Shown here: positions 13,430-22,375 of the stretch, one piece after another
Numbering within the stretch: position 1 is the first letter of the stretch
Layout: each line of letters starts with the position of its first letter
Origin: Alphaproteobacteria bacterium
GTDB lineage: Bacteria > Pseudomonadota > Alphaproteobacteria > SMXQ01
Direction of reading: 5' to 3'
Length of the DNA: 40,607 nucleotides
NCBI GenBank assembly: GCA_009380075.1
Contig: WHSO01000027.1
Coordinates: 1-40,607 of the forward strand
Translations under genes and position numbers: made by a program
The notes under the pieces: model-generated
Seen by the model: the letters and a program-made list of their open reading frames with translations, nothing else
Told to the model about the DNA's origin: nothing
Database searches by the model: none

Positions 13430-15688
13430 ATGAAAAACCAGCTTGGTCCTCAGCTTGATCGCGTAGCCGCCGCACCGACGGCTTGGGCGGCGCCGATGCC
13501 TGCCCCGTATTACAGTGCAAGCGACGACGGGCTATGGGTCGTTGCCCTCAAACTCTGGCAGCGGAAATGGATTGTCCTCGGAGTCACGGCGGCCTGCATC
13601 CTTGCCGCCGGCCTTGTGGTGGCGATGCTGACCCCGCGCTATACGGCGGAAAGCCAGGTGATTGTGGGGGTCCAGACCCCACGCGTCCTCAGCGTCGACG
13701 CCATTCTCAGTGGACTGACCGCCAATTCCGAAACGGTACAGAGCGAAGCGTATATCATTACATCGCGGGCGACGGCGGAAAAGGTCGCTCGCAACTTCAA
13801 GCTCGACAAGCTTCCGGAGTTCAATGCGGCCCTGCGCCCCAAGTCCGTTTTCGACATCTCCCAGTTGCCGGGCGTCAGCACCATCAAGAGTTTGCTGAAG
13901 CCCCCACCCCCGCAAACGGAGACCAGCACGGCCAACCGGCTGACGAAGGACGAGGTCACCTGGAACCGCGTCATTTCGACGCTCCTCGGCAGCATTCAGG
14001 TCACCCCGCTCAACCGCTCCCACATCGTCAGCATCAAGGCCGAATCCGAAGACCCCCAGCTCGCGGCCCGCCTGGCGAACGGCTTCGCCGCCGCCTATAT
14101 CGAACAACAATTGCAGACAAAGCAGACCACCGCGACCGACGCAGACCAGTGGCTCGATCAGCGTATCGCTCAACTGCGCAAGCAGGTCGAACGCGCCGAC
14201 ACGGCGGTCGAGACGTTCCGGCGTGAAAACGGCCTGTACGAAACGAAATCGGACACCGTGATCGCCCAGCAACTCGCGGAACTGACGCGCGAAATGCTGG
14301 CCGCGCAGAATGCCAAGGTCGAGGCGGAATCACGGCGCCATCAGGCCCAATCGCAAGTGAACAATGCCGATTCGATGGAAAGCCTGCCGGCGGTCCTTCA
14401 GTCCCCGGTGATCCAGGCTCTGCGCAGCCAGCAATCGCAGCTCGAACAGAAATCGGCGCAACTTGGGTCGAGCTATACGGCGAAGCACCCGCTCCGGCGC
14501 GACATCGCCGCACAGATCAAGGACGTCAAGAGCAAGATCCGGGCGGAAGCTCAGCGCGTCGTCGACGGACTCAATCATCAGGTCCAGATGGCCGATGAGC
14601 GCTACCGCCGTGTCAAGCAGCAGATGGCGGCCCTGCAGGGCGATGTGGATCTGTCCAACGAGAAGAGGATCACCCTCAACCAACTGGATCGGGAAGCCCA
14701 GGCCAGCCGCGGCATGCTGGTATCCCTGCTTCAGCGGTCGAAGGAGACCGTCGACCAGCAAAGCCTCATGACCCCCGACGCGCGCATCACCTCGCAGGCC
14801 AACATCCCGCTTTCCCCTTCCTTCCCGAAGGCCGGACTCATGATCGTGCTTGCCGCGTTCGCGGGTGTAACCGGCGGGACGCTGCTGGCGCTTCTCCTCG
14901 AGGGGGCCGATCAATCCTACCGCAATCGCGAAGAGGTCGAGCGCGACACCGGCCTGCCCGTTCTCGCGGTCGTGCCGTCGGCGTCCCGGAGCGAGCGTCG
15001 CAATGCCGACCGGCGCGCGCCGTACTGGGAATCCCTGCAGATGCTGAATACCCGGCTTTCGTTGCGCACGCCCCGGGAAGGCGGCGTGCGGGGCAGCGTT
15101 CTGTTCACCTCGGCCGAATCCGGCGAGGGCAAGACCAATGTGAGCGCCGCCTACGCGCGGCTCCTCGCCCTCGATGGACACCGGGTGGTGATCGTCGAGC
15201 TCGACTGGAAACGGCCCAGCCTGCATGCCGTGCTTGGGCAGCCCCAACGGGTCGGACTGGCCGAGCTCCTGCACGGCTACGTCACGCCCGAAGAGTCGGT
15301 GTACCGTGAGCCGGCGACGGGGCTCCACGCCATCTTCGCCGGCAACGGGGAGCACATCGCAAGGAGCGGCATCTGGCTCGCCCGGCTGCGTCTGCTGCTG
15401 GGAACGCTGTCGCGCCACTACGACGTCATCGTCCTGGATACGGCGCCGGCGTCGGTGACACCGGAGGTGCTGCGCGTGTCCCAACTGGTCGAGCAGACGG
15501 TCTTTGTGGTGAAATGGCACAGCACCCCGCGCCGCGCCGTCCTCAACGAATTGCGCAATTTCCAGCACGCGGGCGCGGACCTTGCGGGTATCGTCTTCTC
15601 CCAGGTCAATCTCGGCCGCTACCGGCAATACGCGTACGGAAACGCCGATCACCGGCACCGCAACCATCTCGCCTATGACGCCGGATAA
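13430..15688 (+). CDS. Wzc/GumC-like polysaccharide co-polymerase with tyrosine-kinase domain
   Basis: The 752-residue inner-membrane protein controls chain length and couples polymerisation to export. A Wzz domain starts at the first membrane helix (about 41-62), followed by a long coiled-coil periplasmic part (about 230-420). A second membrane helix (about 465-490) leads to a cytoplasmic BY-kinase-type ATPase domain (about 530-735). Walker A is SAESGEGKT (about 560-568), and Walker B is VIVLDTAPA (about 665). Walker A' reads VVIVELDWKRP (about 587-597), where the family has DxDxR, so the first Asp is Glu and the Arg is Lys. The C-terminus has four Tyr residues (RYRQYAYG and LAYDAG), fewer than the dense cluster of E. 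coli Wzc. Kinase activity is therefore likely but unproven. The ATG lies two bases after the lipoprotein stop. Confidence 0.93.
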   Translation: MKNQLGPQLDRVAAAPTAWAAPMPAPYYSASDDGLWVVALKLWQRKWIVLGVTAACILAAGLVVAMLTPRYTAESQVIVGVQTPRVLSVDAILSGLTANSETVQSEAYIITSRATAEKVARNFKLDKLPEFNAALRPKSVFDISQLPGVSTIKSLLKPPPPQTETSTANRLTKDEVTWNRVISTLLGSIQVTPLNRSHIVSIKAESEDPQLAARLANGFAAAYIEQQLQTKQTTATDADQWLDQRIAQLRKQVERADTAVETFRRENGLYETKSDTVIAQQLAELTREMLAAQNAKVEAESRRHQAQSQVNNADSMESLPAVLQSPVIQALRSQQSQLEQKSAQLGSSYTAKHPLRRDIAAQIKDVKSKIRAEAQRVVDGLNHQVQMADERYRRVKQQMAALQGDVDLSNEKRITLNQLDREAQASRGMLVSLLQRSKETVDQQSLMTPDARITSQANIPLSPSFPKAGLMIVLAAFAGVTGGTLLALLLEGADQSYRNREEVERDTGLPVLAVVPSASRSERRNADRRAPYWESLQMLNTRLSLRTPREGGVRGSVLFTSAESGEGKTNVSAAYARLLALDGHRVVIVELDWKRPSLHAVLGQPQRVGLAELLHGYVTPEESVYREPATGLHAIFAGNGEHIARSGIWLARLRLLLGTLSRHYDVIVLDTAPASVTPEVLRVSQLVEQTVFVVKWHSTPRRAVLNELRNFQHAGADLAGIVFSQVNLGRYRQYAYGNADHRHRNHLAYDAG

Positions 15689-15692
15689 GGCC

Positions 15693-16949
15693 ATGTCCCC
15701 GAACACGATCACGTCGGCGCTTGTTGTGAGCCAGCACTATTGGCCGGAACCGATCGGCTCGGCACCGTACGTGACCGACTTGGCAGACTGGCTTGCCGCC
15801 GGGGGCAGCCGGGTTCATGTGCTCACCTGCCGCCCGCATTATCCCGAAGGAAAGGTCCCGCGCGCCTACCGCTACGGCCGCCGCGACGTGGAGGCACACC
15901 AGGGTGTCCTGATCGAGAGGGTCCCGCCGTTCCAGCCGGGGCATCGGGGAACGCTCGGGCGCGTGATCCGGGAAGGCCTGTTCCTGCTGCAGGGCCTGTG
16001 GGCGCTGGCGACGGGACGAATCCAGCGCAGCCCGTTCGTCGTCTCCCTGTGCCCCTCCATCTTCGCGGTGCTCCTCGGCGTGGCCGCACGCCGCCCCGAC
16101 GGCCGCCACACGGTCCTGGTTCATGACATCCAGTCGGGCCTCGCGGCGGGGCTCGGCATGGTCGGCCGTTTCGGCCTGCCGGCGCTGATGCGCTGGCTCG
16201 AACGCGTCGTCCTCGAGCGCGCCGACCTCATCCTCGTGCTGTCCCACAACATGCGGACGACCCTCAGGAACCAGGGGGTGCGCGCGCCGATCGAGATCCT
16301 GCCGATCTGGGTGGACACCGGCACCATTCGGCCGGAGCGCGCGCCCCGCGGCGACGCCCTGACCGTGATGTACAGCGGCAACTTCGGCCGCAAGCAGGGG
16401 CTGATGCAGATCGTGGACATGGCCGAACGCCTGCAGCAGCGGGGAACTCCCGTACGGATCCTGCTGCGCGGAGAGGGCAGCGAAGGGGCGCGTATTGCCG
16501 CCGAAATTTCGATGCGCGGGCTGCGGCACGTGCGCCTGGCGCCGCTGACGCCGCTGGAAGAGTTGTCGAGCAGTCTCGCGCAAGGCGCGATCCATTTCGT
16601 CCCCCAGGACGCCAACGCCGCGGATTTTGCCGTTCCGTCGAAGGTCTACGCCATCATGGCGAGTGGCCGTCCGTTCGTTGCCGCGGCCCGGCCCGGCAGC
16701 CAGCTCTGGGACCTGAGTACACGATCACAGGCATTCCTCTGCGTTCCTGCAGGCGATACCGATGCCATCGCCGATGCGGTAGAGAGGCTCGTGCGCGATC
16801 CCGCCTTTCGAATCAAGCTGGGGTGCAACGGGCGCCGATACGCCCTGCGCTATCACGACAAGGCCCTGGTGCTGGGGCGGTTCCGCGCCCTCGCCACGGC
16901 CCAGCACGCAGCGTTGCCATGGCGACTTCGTCCGTCCCACATCTCCTGA
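15693..16949 (+). CDS. WcaI-like family-4 glycosyltransferase
   Basis: The 418-residue cytoplasmic enzyme has the GT-B layout. The N-terminal domain opens with VVSQHYWPEPIGSAPYVTDL and HVLTCRPHYPEGKV, as in WcaI/WbuB-type transferases. The C-terminal GT4 domain has VMYSGNFGRKQGL, ILLRGEGSEG and the donor-binding region FAVPSKVYAIMASGRPFVAAA. It presumably adds one sugar to the lipid-linked repeat unit. Neither donor nor acceptor can be read from the sequence. The preferred ATG at 15693 lies just after the Wzc stop and has GGATAAGG close upstream. An in-frame ATG at 15675 overlaps that stop and is the alternative. Confidence 0.88.
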   Translation: MSPNTITSALVVSQHYWPEPIGSAPYVTDLADWLAAGGSRVHVLTCRPHYPEGKVPRAYRYGRRDVEAHQGVLIERVPPFQPGHRGTLGRVIREGLFLLQGLWALATGRIQRSPFVVSLCPSIFAVLLGVAARRPDGRHTVLVHDIQSGLAAGLGMVGRFGLPALMRWLERVVLERADLILVLSHNMRTTLRNQGVRAPIEILPIWVDTGTIRPERAPRGDALTVMYSGNFGRKQGLMQIVDMAERLQQRGTPVRILLRGEGSEGARIAAEISMRGLRHVRLAPLTPLEELSSSLAQGAIHFVPQDANAADFAVPSKVYAIMASGRPFVAAARPGSQLWDLSTRSQAFLCVPAGDTDAIADAVERLVRDPAFRIKLGCNGRRYALRYHDKALVLGRFRALATAQHAALPWRLRPSHIS

Positions 16950-18196
16950 TCCTCGAGCCGGACAGCCGTGGCCATGTCCGCGAGTGGATCAGCTATCTCG
17001 TAGCGGCGGCGCACAAGGCGGGGCCCGATGCCCTGCGCCTGAGCCTAGCAGTGCCCCCTAGCCTTGCCGAGGAACTCGAACGCACGTTGCCCCCCGTGCG
17101 GCATCGCAATGTGCGGGCCATGGCGCTTACGCCACGCGAAGTCGCCGCCTGCATGCACCGCCAGCTCTGGATCAGCGGGATGGCCCGGTGGTGGATCATG
17201 CGCCGCCTCATGGCGCGCGCCGCGGCGACGCACGGTCTGTTTCTCGCTCTCGACCACCTGTCGCTTCCCCTGGCACTCGGCCTGGGGGCGGGTCATCGGC
17301 CCCTGTCAGGCATCCTGTTCCGTCCGTCGGTGCATTACCAGCACATCAACGCCCATCCGCCGTCCTTGCGCGAGCGACTTCGCGAATTGCGCAAGGTGGT
17401 CCTTTACCGATTGATGCTTCGCAATCCCGCAGTCGGAGCCGTCCTTTCCCTCGACCCCTATTTCGCCGATTTCGCGGCTCACCATTACCCCCGGGCAAGC
17501 AAGGTGACGACAATCCCGGATCCCGTCTGCCTGGCGCCTGATCCGGCGGCGGACGAACGCCGGCTCGCGACCCGCGTACCGAACGAACGCAAGCTGTTCC
17601 TCCTGTTCGGCGAACTGACCGCGCGCAAGGGCGTTCTCGTCCTGCTCGAGGCCTTGCAGCGTGTTCCGCCCGAACTGGCGTGCCAAATCGCTGTCGTCGT
17701 CGCCGGTCCGCTGGATCCGCCAATCCGCGACGCCGTGCGCAGCACGGTCGCCCATATCCATCGTCTCCGGCCCGACCTCTGGCTGCATCTCGAGGACCGG
17801 CGCCTCGCCAGCGGAGAGATCGTCGCGCTCCTCGAGCGCAGCCAGGTGGTCCTGGCGCCCTACCAGCGCTTTGTTGGGTCGAGCGGGATCATCCTCTGGG
17901 CGGCGCAGGCGAGGCGGCCGGTACTGTGTCAGGATTACGGCCTGGTCGGCCGGCTGACGCGCGATTTCGGGCTCGGGATGGCGCTGGATACGACAGATAC
18001 CGCCGCCCTGGCCCAAGCGCTAGGCGCGGTTGCACGCGACACCGCGGCCATCAAATTCGACACCCGCGGCATGGAACGGCTCTGCAACGAACGAAAGCCG
18101 GAGCGATTCGCCCAGATCGTGATCGAAGGCGCGCTCTGCGGCCACCATGACACGCGTCTTGCGCCGGCATCGGCCGGGCGGGAAGCGCTGCCCTAG
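16919..18196 (+). CDS. glycosyltransferase (GT4-like)
   Basis: The 425-residue protein has a GT-B arrangement. The N-terminal part begins HLLILEPDSRGHVREWISYLV. The C-terminal part has KLFLLFGELTARKGVLVLLEAL (start of the second Rossmann domain) and the segment VVLAPYQRFVGSSGIILWAAQARRPV in the donor-site position, then GLGMALDTTDTAAL. The usual ExxxxxxxE motif is not clear, so it is a divergent GT4. ATG 16919 lies inside the end of the previous gene (31-base overlap), indicating coupled translation. It is part of the EPS operon, and the sugar transferred is unknown. Confidence 0.8.
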   Translation: MATSSVPHLLILEPDSRGHVREWISYLVAAAHKAGPDALRLSLAVPPSLAEELERTLPPVRHRNVRAMALTPREVAACMHRQLWISGMARWWIMRRLMARAAATHGLFLALDHLSLPLALGLGAGHRPLSGILFRPSVHYQHINAHPPSLRERLRELRKVVLYRLMLRNPAVGAVLSLDPYFADFAAHHYPRASKVTTIPDPVCLAPDPAADERRLATRVPNERKLFLLFGELTARKGVLVLLEALQRVPPELACQIAVVVAGPLDPPIRDAVRSTVAHIHRLRPDLWLHLEDRRLASGEIVALLERSQVVLAPYQRFVGSSGIILWAAQARRPVLCQDYGLVGRLTRDFGLGMALDTTDTAALAQALGAVARDTAAIKFDTRGMERLCNERKPERFAQIVIEGALCGHHDTRLAPASAGREALP

Positions 18197-18291
18197 ACTG
18201 ATCACAGCCGTCCACGGCTTGGTCACACCCGCTCCACCGGCCGGAATGGGATAAGAAACCATATCGGTTCGTCAACGCGTTGGAGGTCCTT
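18197..18291 (+). promoter_or_regulatory. intergenic region with hairpin and TCACA motifs before the WcaJ-type gene
   Basis: This 95-bp gap is the largest inside the downstream part of the plus-strand EPS arm. It has a small hairpin, AGCCG-tcca-CGGCT (18206-18219), flanked by GATCACAG (18200-18207) and GGTCACAC (18221-18228). These resemble motifs upstream of the regulator gene and of gmd. A GGAGG site at 18282-18286 precedes ATG 18292. An internal promoter is plausible but no -10 element stands out. Confidence 0.35.
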
Positions 18292-19785
18292 ATGATCCTG
18301 CAGGGTCGGCTGCAGCACCCGTTTGCTGGCTTGACCGGGCGCCAGTGCGCGCGTGGCGCCGACCCGACTTGGGCGCCCAAGCCGATTTCGGCGGCCGTCC
18401 TCTGCGCGCTGCTGGCCGTCCTGGACGTCGTCACCATTGCCGGGACCGCCATCGCGGCCTACGTCGTATGGCTGTTTCAGGACCCCTATTCGACGTGGCG
18501 CGAGTACGCATTGGTGACGGCGTTCGGTGTCCTGCTCGCGGTCAATGCCTTCAACCTTGCGCGGCTTTACGATCCAGCGCTTCTGCACAAGCGGAGCCAG
18601 ACGCTTGGCCGCACCGTGGTCTGCTGGTGCACCGTAGCGTCCATCCTGATGACCATGAGCTTTCTGACCAAGACGTCCGAGGACTACTCCCGCATCTGGG
18701 CCATGATGTGGTTCGGCGCCGCGCTGACCGGCCTTGTGGCGACACGATGGCTGCTCATGGCGCGGGTCGCGCAATGGGTCGACGAGGGGCGGCTCCAGCG
18801 CAAGGTCGCCATTGTCGGGGTGGGCCCGCTCGCACGCAAGCTGGCCGCGCGGTTCCGGCAGGGCTCGAAGGAAGGCATCCGCCTCGTCGGTTTGTTCAGC
18901 GACGATGCCAGGCCAAACGATTCCCGCGCCCCCGACGCGTCCTTCGGCGGTGACCTGCGCCAGCTCAACCGGATCGTGCGGCTTGGCGCCGTCGACACGG
19001 TGATCGTCGCCGAAGAGCATGCCCCGCTCGAGCGCCTCGATGACATTTTCGAAAACCTGCGCGAAGTCCCGGCCGACGTGCGCTTCTGTCCCGGGGAGAT
19101 GGCCTTGCGCCTGAGCCAGCACGGCGTGTCCCATTACGCCGGTGTCCCGATGATCAACGTCGTGGACCGGCCGCTGTCGGAATGGCGCTACGTCGTGAAG
19201 GAGATCGAAGACCGCGTTCTCGGCACGTTGATCCTCCTGATGATATCGCCGGTGCTTCTGGGTATCGCCGCACTCGTCAAACTCGACAGCCGCGGGCCGG
19301 TTCTCTTCCGTCAACCGCGCTATGGCTACAACAACCAGCTGGTCGAGGTCTGGAAATTCCGCACGATGCACCACGACCGCCAAGATTCCCGAGCCGAACA
19401 GCTGACCCGCCAGGATGATCCGCGCGTCACGCGGGTCGGGCGCTTCCTGCGGCGCTGGAGCCTGGACGAACTACCGCAGTTCATCAACGTGGTCCGTGGC
19501 GAAATGTCCATCGTCGGGCCGCGGCCGCACGCGGTCTCCGCCAAGGCCGGGGGAATGCTGTACCAGCACGCCGTCCCCCATTATGACGCGCGCCACCGCG
19601 TGAAGCCGGGGATTACCGGCTGGGCCCAGATCAATGGCTGGCGGGGCACGACCGACACCGTCCGTCAGATCGAGAAGCGGGTGGAACATGACATGTACTA
19701 CATCGAGCATTGGTCGGTTTGGCTCGATCTCAAGATCATCGTCCTGACCCTGTTCAAGGGATTTTCCGGACGGCATGCCTACTGA
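18292..19785 (+). CDS. undecaprenyl-phosphate sugar-1-phosphate transferase, WcaJ/GumD type
   Basis: This enzyme starts repeat-unit synthesis by moving a sugar phosphate, usually glucose-1-phosphate, from a UDP-sugar to undecaprenyl phosphate at the inner membrane. The 497-residue protein has four or so N-terminal helices (about 35-150), and a central CoA-binding-like Rossmann domain (about 165-285, KVAIVGVGPLARKLAARF). A re-entrant helix and the bacterial sugar transferase domain follow (about 300-497), with FRQPRYGYNNQLVEVWKFRTM, DDPRVTRVGRFLRRWSLDELPQ and VVRGEMSIVGPRPHA. The architecture is that of the WcaJ family. Glucose specificity is likely by family but not provable here. I chose ATG 18292, behind GGAGG, rather than the in-frame TTG at 18280. 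Confidence 0.93.
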   Translation: MILQGRLQHPFAGLTGRQCARGADPTWAPKPISAAVLCALLAVLDVVTIAGTAIAAYVVWLFQDPYSTWREYALVTAFGVLLAVNAFNLARLYDPALLHKRSQTLGRTVVCWCTVASILMTMSFLTKTSEDYSRIWAMMWFGAALTGLVATRWLLMARVAQWVDEGRLQRKVAIVGVGPLARKLAARFRQGSKEGIRLVGLFSDDARPNDSRAPDASFGGDLRQLNRIVRLGAVDTVIVAEEHAPLERLDDIFENLREVPADVRFCPGEMALRLSQHGVSHYAGVPMINVVDRPLSEWRYVVKEIEDRVLGTLILLMISPVLLGIAALVKLDSRGPVLFRQPRYGYNNQLVEVWKFRTMHHDRQDSRAEQLTRQDDPRVTRVGRFLRRWSLDELPQFINVVRGEMSIVGPRPHAVSAKAGGMLYQHAVPHYDARHRVKPGITGWAQINGWRGTTDTVRQIEKRVEHDMYYIEHWSVWLDLKIIVLTLFKGFSGRHAY

Positions 19786-19811
19786 CGAGCGACTGACGGC
19801 CGGAGACGCGT

Positions 19812-21002
19812 ATGCGGTACCTGTGGTTGACGTGGATCGACCCCGCGCCCGAACACGACGGGCAGCGGATTTATTCCGGTCGCCTCATCGATGCGGTCTC
19901 CGCCGCGGGCGGTGAAATCGAGGTCCTTTGCTTCGCCAACAAGAACTCGCCGCGCCGGCCCGGCGTCGCGGAAGGGAACGTGCGCTGGTGGCCGGTGCCG
20001 TGCGCGCCGCATTCTCCCTTCGCGAGCATCTTTTCGCCGTTGCCCAACATCGCCTACCGCTCCTATACCGCCGACATGCGCCGCGGGCTGCACGCCCTGG
20101 CGTCCCAAGGGCACTGGGACACGGTGGTCCTCGACGGGCTTTACGCCGGCTGGGCCCTGCCCCATCTCGAGCGCATCCGCGCCGCCAATGGCGAGCCGGC
20201 ACGTGTCGTCTATGTCTCCCACAATCATGAATCCAGCCTGCGTCCGGATATTGCCCAAAACTATCGCGGCAACCCCGTCAAGGCCGCGCTGCTGCGACAC
20301 GATGCCGTGAAGTCGATCCGGACGGAACGCGACATCCTCGACAGGTCGAACCTGATCACCGCCATCACAGAAGAAGACGCTACCCGCTTCCGCGAGAGCC
20401 ATCCCGGCAAACGGATCGTTGCCCTGCCGCCGGGATATTCGGGACGGCGCCTCTCACGCCGATGCATCACGGCCGATCTGCCCCGCCGGGCGGTGATCCT
20501 CGGCAGTTTCGACTGGGTCGCGAAAAGCATGAACCTCGAGGAATTCATCGCCGTGGCCGACCCGCGTTTTGCGGCGGCCGGGGCCGAACTCCAGGTGATC
20601 GGCAACAGCGATTCCGGCCTGCTCGACACGCTGCGGCGCCAGGTCCGAGCGACAAATCTGGTGGGCGAGGTTCCGGAAGTGGAATCCTATCTTGAAAATT
20701 CGCGCATCGCCATCGTGCCGGAACGTACCGGCGGAGGCTTCAAGCTCAAGGTACTCGACTACGTCTTCAATCGGCTGCCGGTGGCGGCGATCGTCGGATC
20801 GGTCGCGGGGACCCCGCTGCGGCCACTCGAATCGATACTGACCTTCGACAGCCTCGAACGGCTCGCTGCCGGGGTGATCCGGGCGCTCGACGACCTGCCG
20901 CTGCTCAACCGGCTGCAGGACTGCGCTTACGCGGCGTGCGTCGACCGATTCGACTGGCGCCGGCGCGGCGAATCCTTCGTGGCGGAAACGGCCGCCGCAT
21001 GA
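19812..21002 (+). CDS. glycosyltransferase (GT4 family)
   Basis: The 396-residue protein opens with YLWLTWIDPAPEHDGQRIYSGRLIDAV, the acceptor-side start of GT4 enzymes that act on polysaccharide repeat units. The second Rossmann domain starts near AVILGSFDWVAKSMNLEEFI. It then shows LQVIGNSDSG and the donor-binding segment IAIVPERTGGGFKLKVLDYVFNRLPVAA, where the first Glu of the EX7E motif is at the PERTGGG position. A GGAG six bases before ATG 19812 supports the start. Its stop overlaps the next gene by ATGA. The sugar it transfers is unknown. Confidence 0.85.
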   Translation: MRYLWLTWIDPAPEHDGQRIYSGRLIDAVSAAGGEIEVLCFANKNSPRRPGVAEGNVRWWPVPCAPHSPFASIFSPLPNIAYRSYTADMRRGLHALASQGHWDTVVLDGLYAGWALPHLERIRAANGEPARVVYVSHNHESSLRPDIAQNYRGNPVKAALLRHDAVKSIRTERDILDRSNLITAITEEDATRFRESHPGKRIVALPPGYSGRRLSRRCITADLPRRAVILGSFDWVAKSMNLEEFIAVADPRFAAAGAELQVIGNSDSGLLDTLRRQVRATNLVGEVPEVESYLENSRIAIVPERTGGGFKLKVLDYVFNRLPVAAIVGSVAGTPLRPLESILTFDSLERLAAGVIRALDDLPLLNRLQDCAYAACVDRFDWRRRGESFVAETAAA

Positions 21003-22375
21003 CCCGCGGCATTGCCGTCCCACACCCGCCTACCGGGGCAAGCCAGATGCTTGTCCTGCTTTTTTTCATCGGGATCTACAGCGGTATCTCGTTCAAGCTT
21101 CCGGGCGGCATCCCCGTGCCCGCCGTCATCGCAGGCCTGGCCGGAGCCCTGCTTCTCATGGTGGAATCGCCGCGCATCAAAGAACGCCACCTGTTCGCCA
21201 TCATCGCGGTGCTCATGCTCTATGCCCTATCGATTCTTTCGGCGTCGGACATCCGCTTGCTCGGCGAGCGATTCAAGGGCCTTGTCCAGCTTACGTATTC
21301 ACTGATGGTCGGCTACGCGCTCTTTCTTGCGCTGACCCGCTTCCACCGCTCACAGCTTGCCACCGTAATGCTCGGCTTCAGCATGGTGATACTGATCGGT
21401 TGCGCACTGGAGAGCAGCGACGCGTTCAAGGGCACCAGCGATGCGTTCCGCGCCTGGGCGTTCGATTCCGGCGTCTACAAGGCGGACCTCCGCGATCAGG
21501 AATTCTACGGGCGCATCCGTCCCAAGCTATTCACGTCGGAGCCGTCCGCAGTTGCCTTCATGTTTTCCCTGTTCACCTTTGCCTGGTACGCGCTGTCGGA
21601 CATGAAATGGAAACTGATGGGTTTTCTTGTCCTGATTGGCACCGGCTATTTCGTGATGCGCGGTCCGACGCTGCTCCTGTGCCTCGCGCTGGTGCCCGTT
21701 TACGAACTTTTGCTCGGCGCGCGCCGGGGCCCTCCGGGGAACTCACACCTCAGCATCGGCCGCGTCGCGGCAACGATCGTGCTGACGGCGGTTCTGATCG
21801 GGATCGCGGTACCCGTGGTCCACACGCTCTACGCCGCCCGCCTCGAGGCCATAATGTCGGGCCAGGACCCGAGCTTCTTTTCCCGCATCATCGCGCCGCC
21901 CTTGGTGGCATTCGAGGTCATTTCGGCAAATCCCGCTGCAGGCGCCGGCCTGACCGGCTGGGAGTTCATCGAGGATGCGACGAGTCAAGTCTACGGCACC
22001 GCGGCGTGGCTTTCGACCGACTACCGGTTCGACACCGCGGCGCAGGCCATTACCAATTATTTCTGGCTGCACTGGATCTATCTCGGCCTGTTCTGGGGCG
22101 GGGTCATGCTCGTGGCACTTTCCCTGATGCTGCAGAGTCTTGGCGTGCCCAGCGTCCTGTTCTGCTGGATGGTCTGGGCGCTCTTCGGGCAGGGCTCGGG
22201 CTCTTACGTCGGGCCCCAGGCCTGGACGGTGCTGTTCCTGTCCGCCGCGATCGCCGTGGTCGTTGAGCGAGACCGCCTGCTGCGTCACACCCGGCGGCCC
22301 GCTGCCGTACGCGAACGAGGCGATACGCCGGAGATGCCCATGCCGGCACCGGCGTTGACACGAGGCGTCCGTTGA
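20999..22375 (+). CDS. Wzy-like polysaccharide polymerase (O-antigen ligase-like membrane protein)
   Basis: The 458-residue protein is almost entirely membrane helices, about ten to eleven. A periplasmic loop lies at about residues 135-180 (DAFKGTSDAFRAWAFDSG) and a longer one at about 280-360, near PAAGAGLTGWEFIEDAT. This is the layout of Wzy polymerases and WaaL-type ligases, whose sequences diverge strongly. Its place between glycosyltransferases of a Wzx/Wzc/Wza cluster, with no other polymerase candidate in the locus, makes Wzy the best call. The start is ATG 20999 in an ATGA overlap with the previous gene. The last 30 residues are charged and cytoplasmic. No sequence motif can confirm the reaction. 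Confidence 0.8.
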   Translation: MTRGIAVPHPPTGASQMLVLLFFIGIYSGISFKLPGGIPVPAVIAGLAGALLLMVESPRIKERHLFAIIAVLMLYALSILSASDIRLLGERFKGLVQLTYSLMVGYALFLALTRFHRSQLATVMLGFSMVILIGCALESSDAFKGTSDAFRAWAFDSGVYKADLRDQEFYGRIRPKLFTSEPSAVAFMFSLFTFAWYALSDMKWKLMGFLVLIGTGYFVMRGPTLLLCLALVPVYELLLGARRGPPGNSHLSIGRVAATIVLTAVLIGIAVPVVHTLYAARLEAIMSGQDPSFFSRIIAPPLVAFEVISANPAAGAGLTGWEFIEDATSQVYGTAAWLSTDYRFDTAAQAITNYFWLHWIYLGLFWGGVMLVALSLMLQSLGVPSVLFCWMVWALFGQGSGSYVGPQAWTVLFLSAAIAVVVERDRLLRHTRRPAAVRERGDTPEMPMPAPALTRGVR

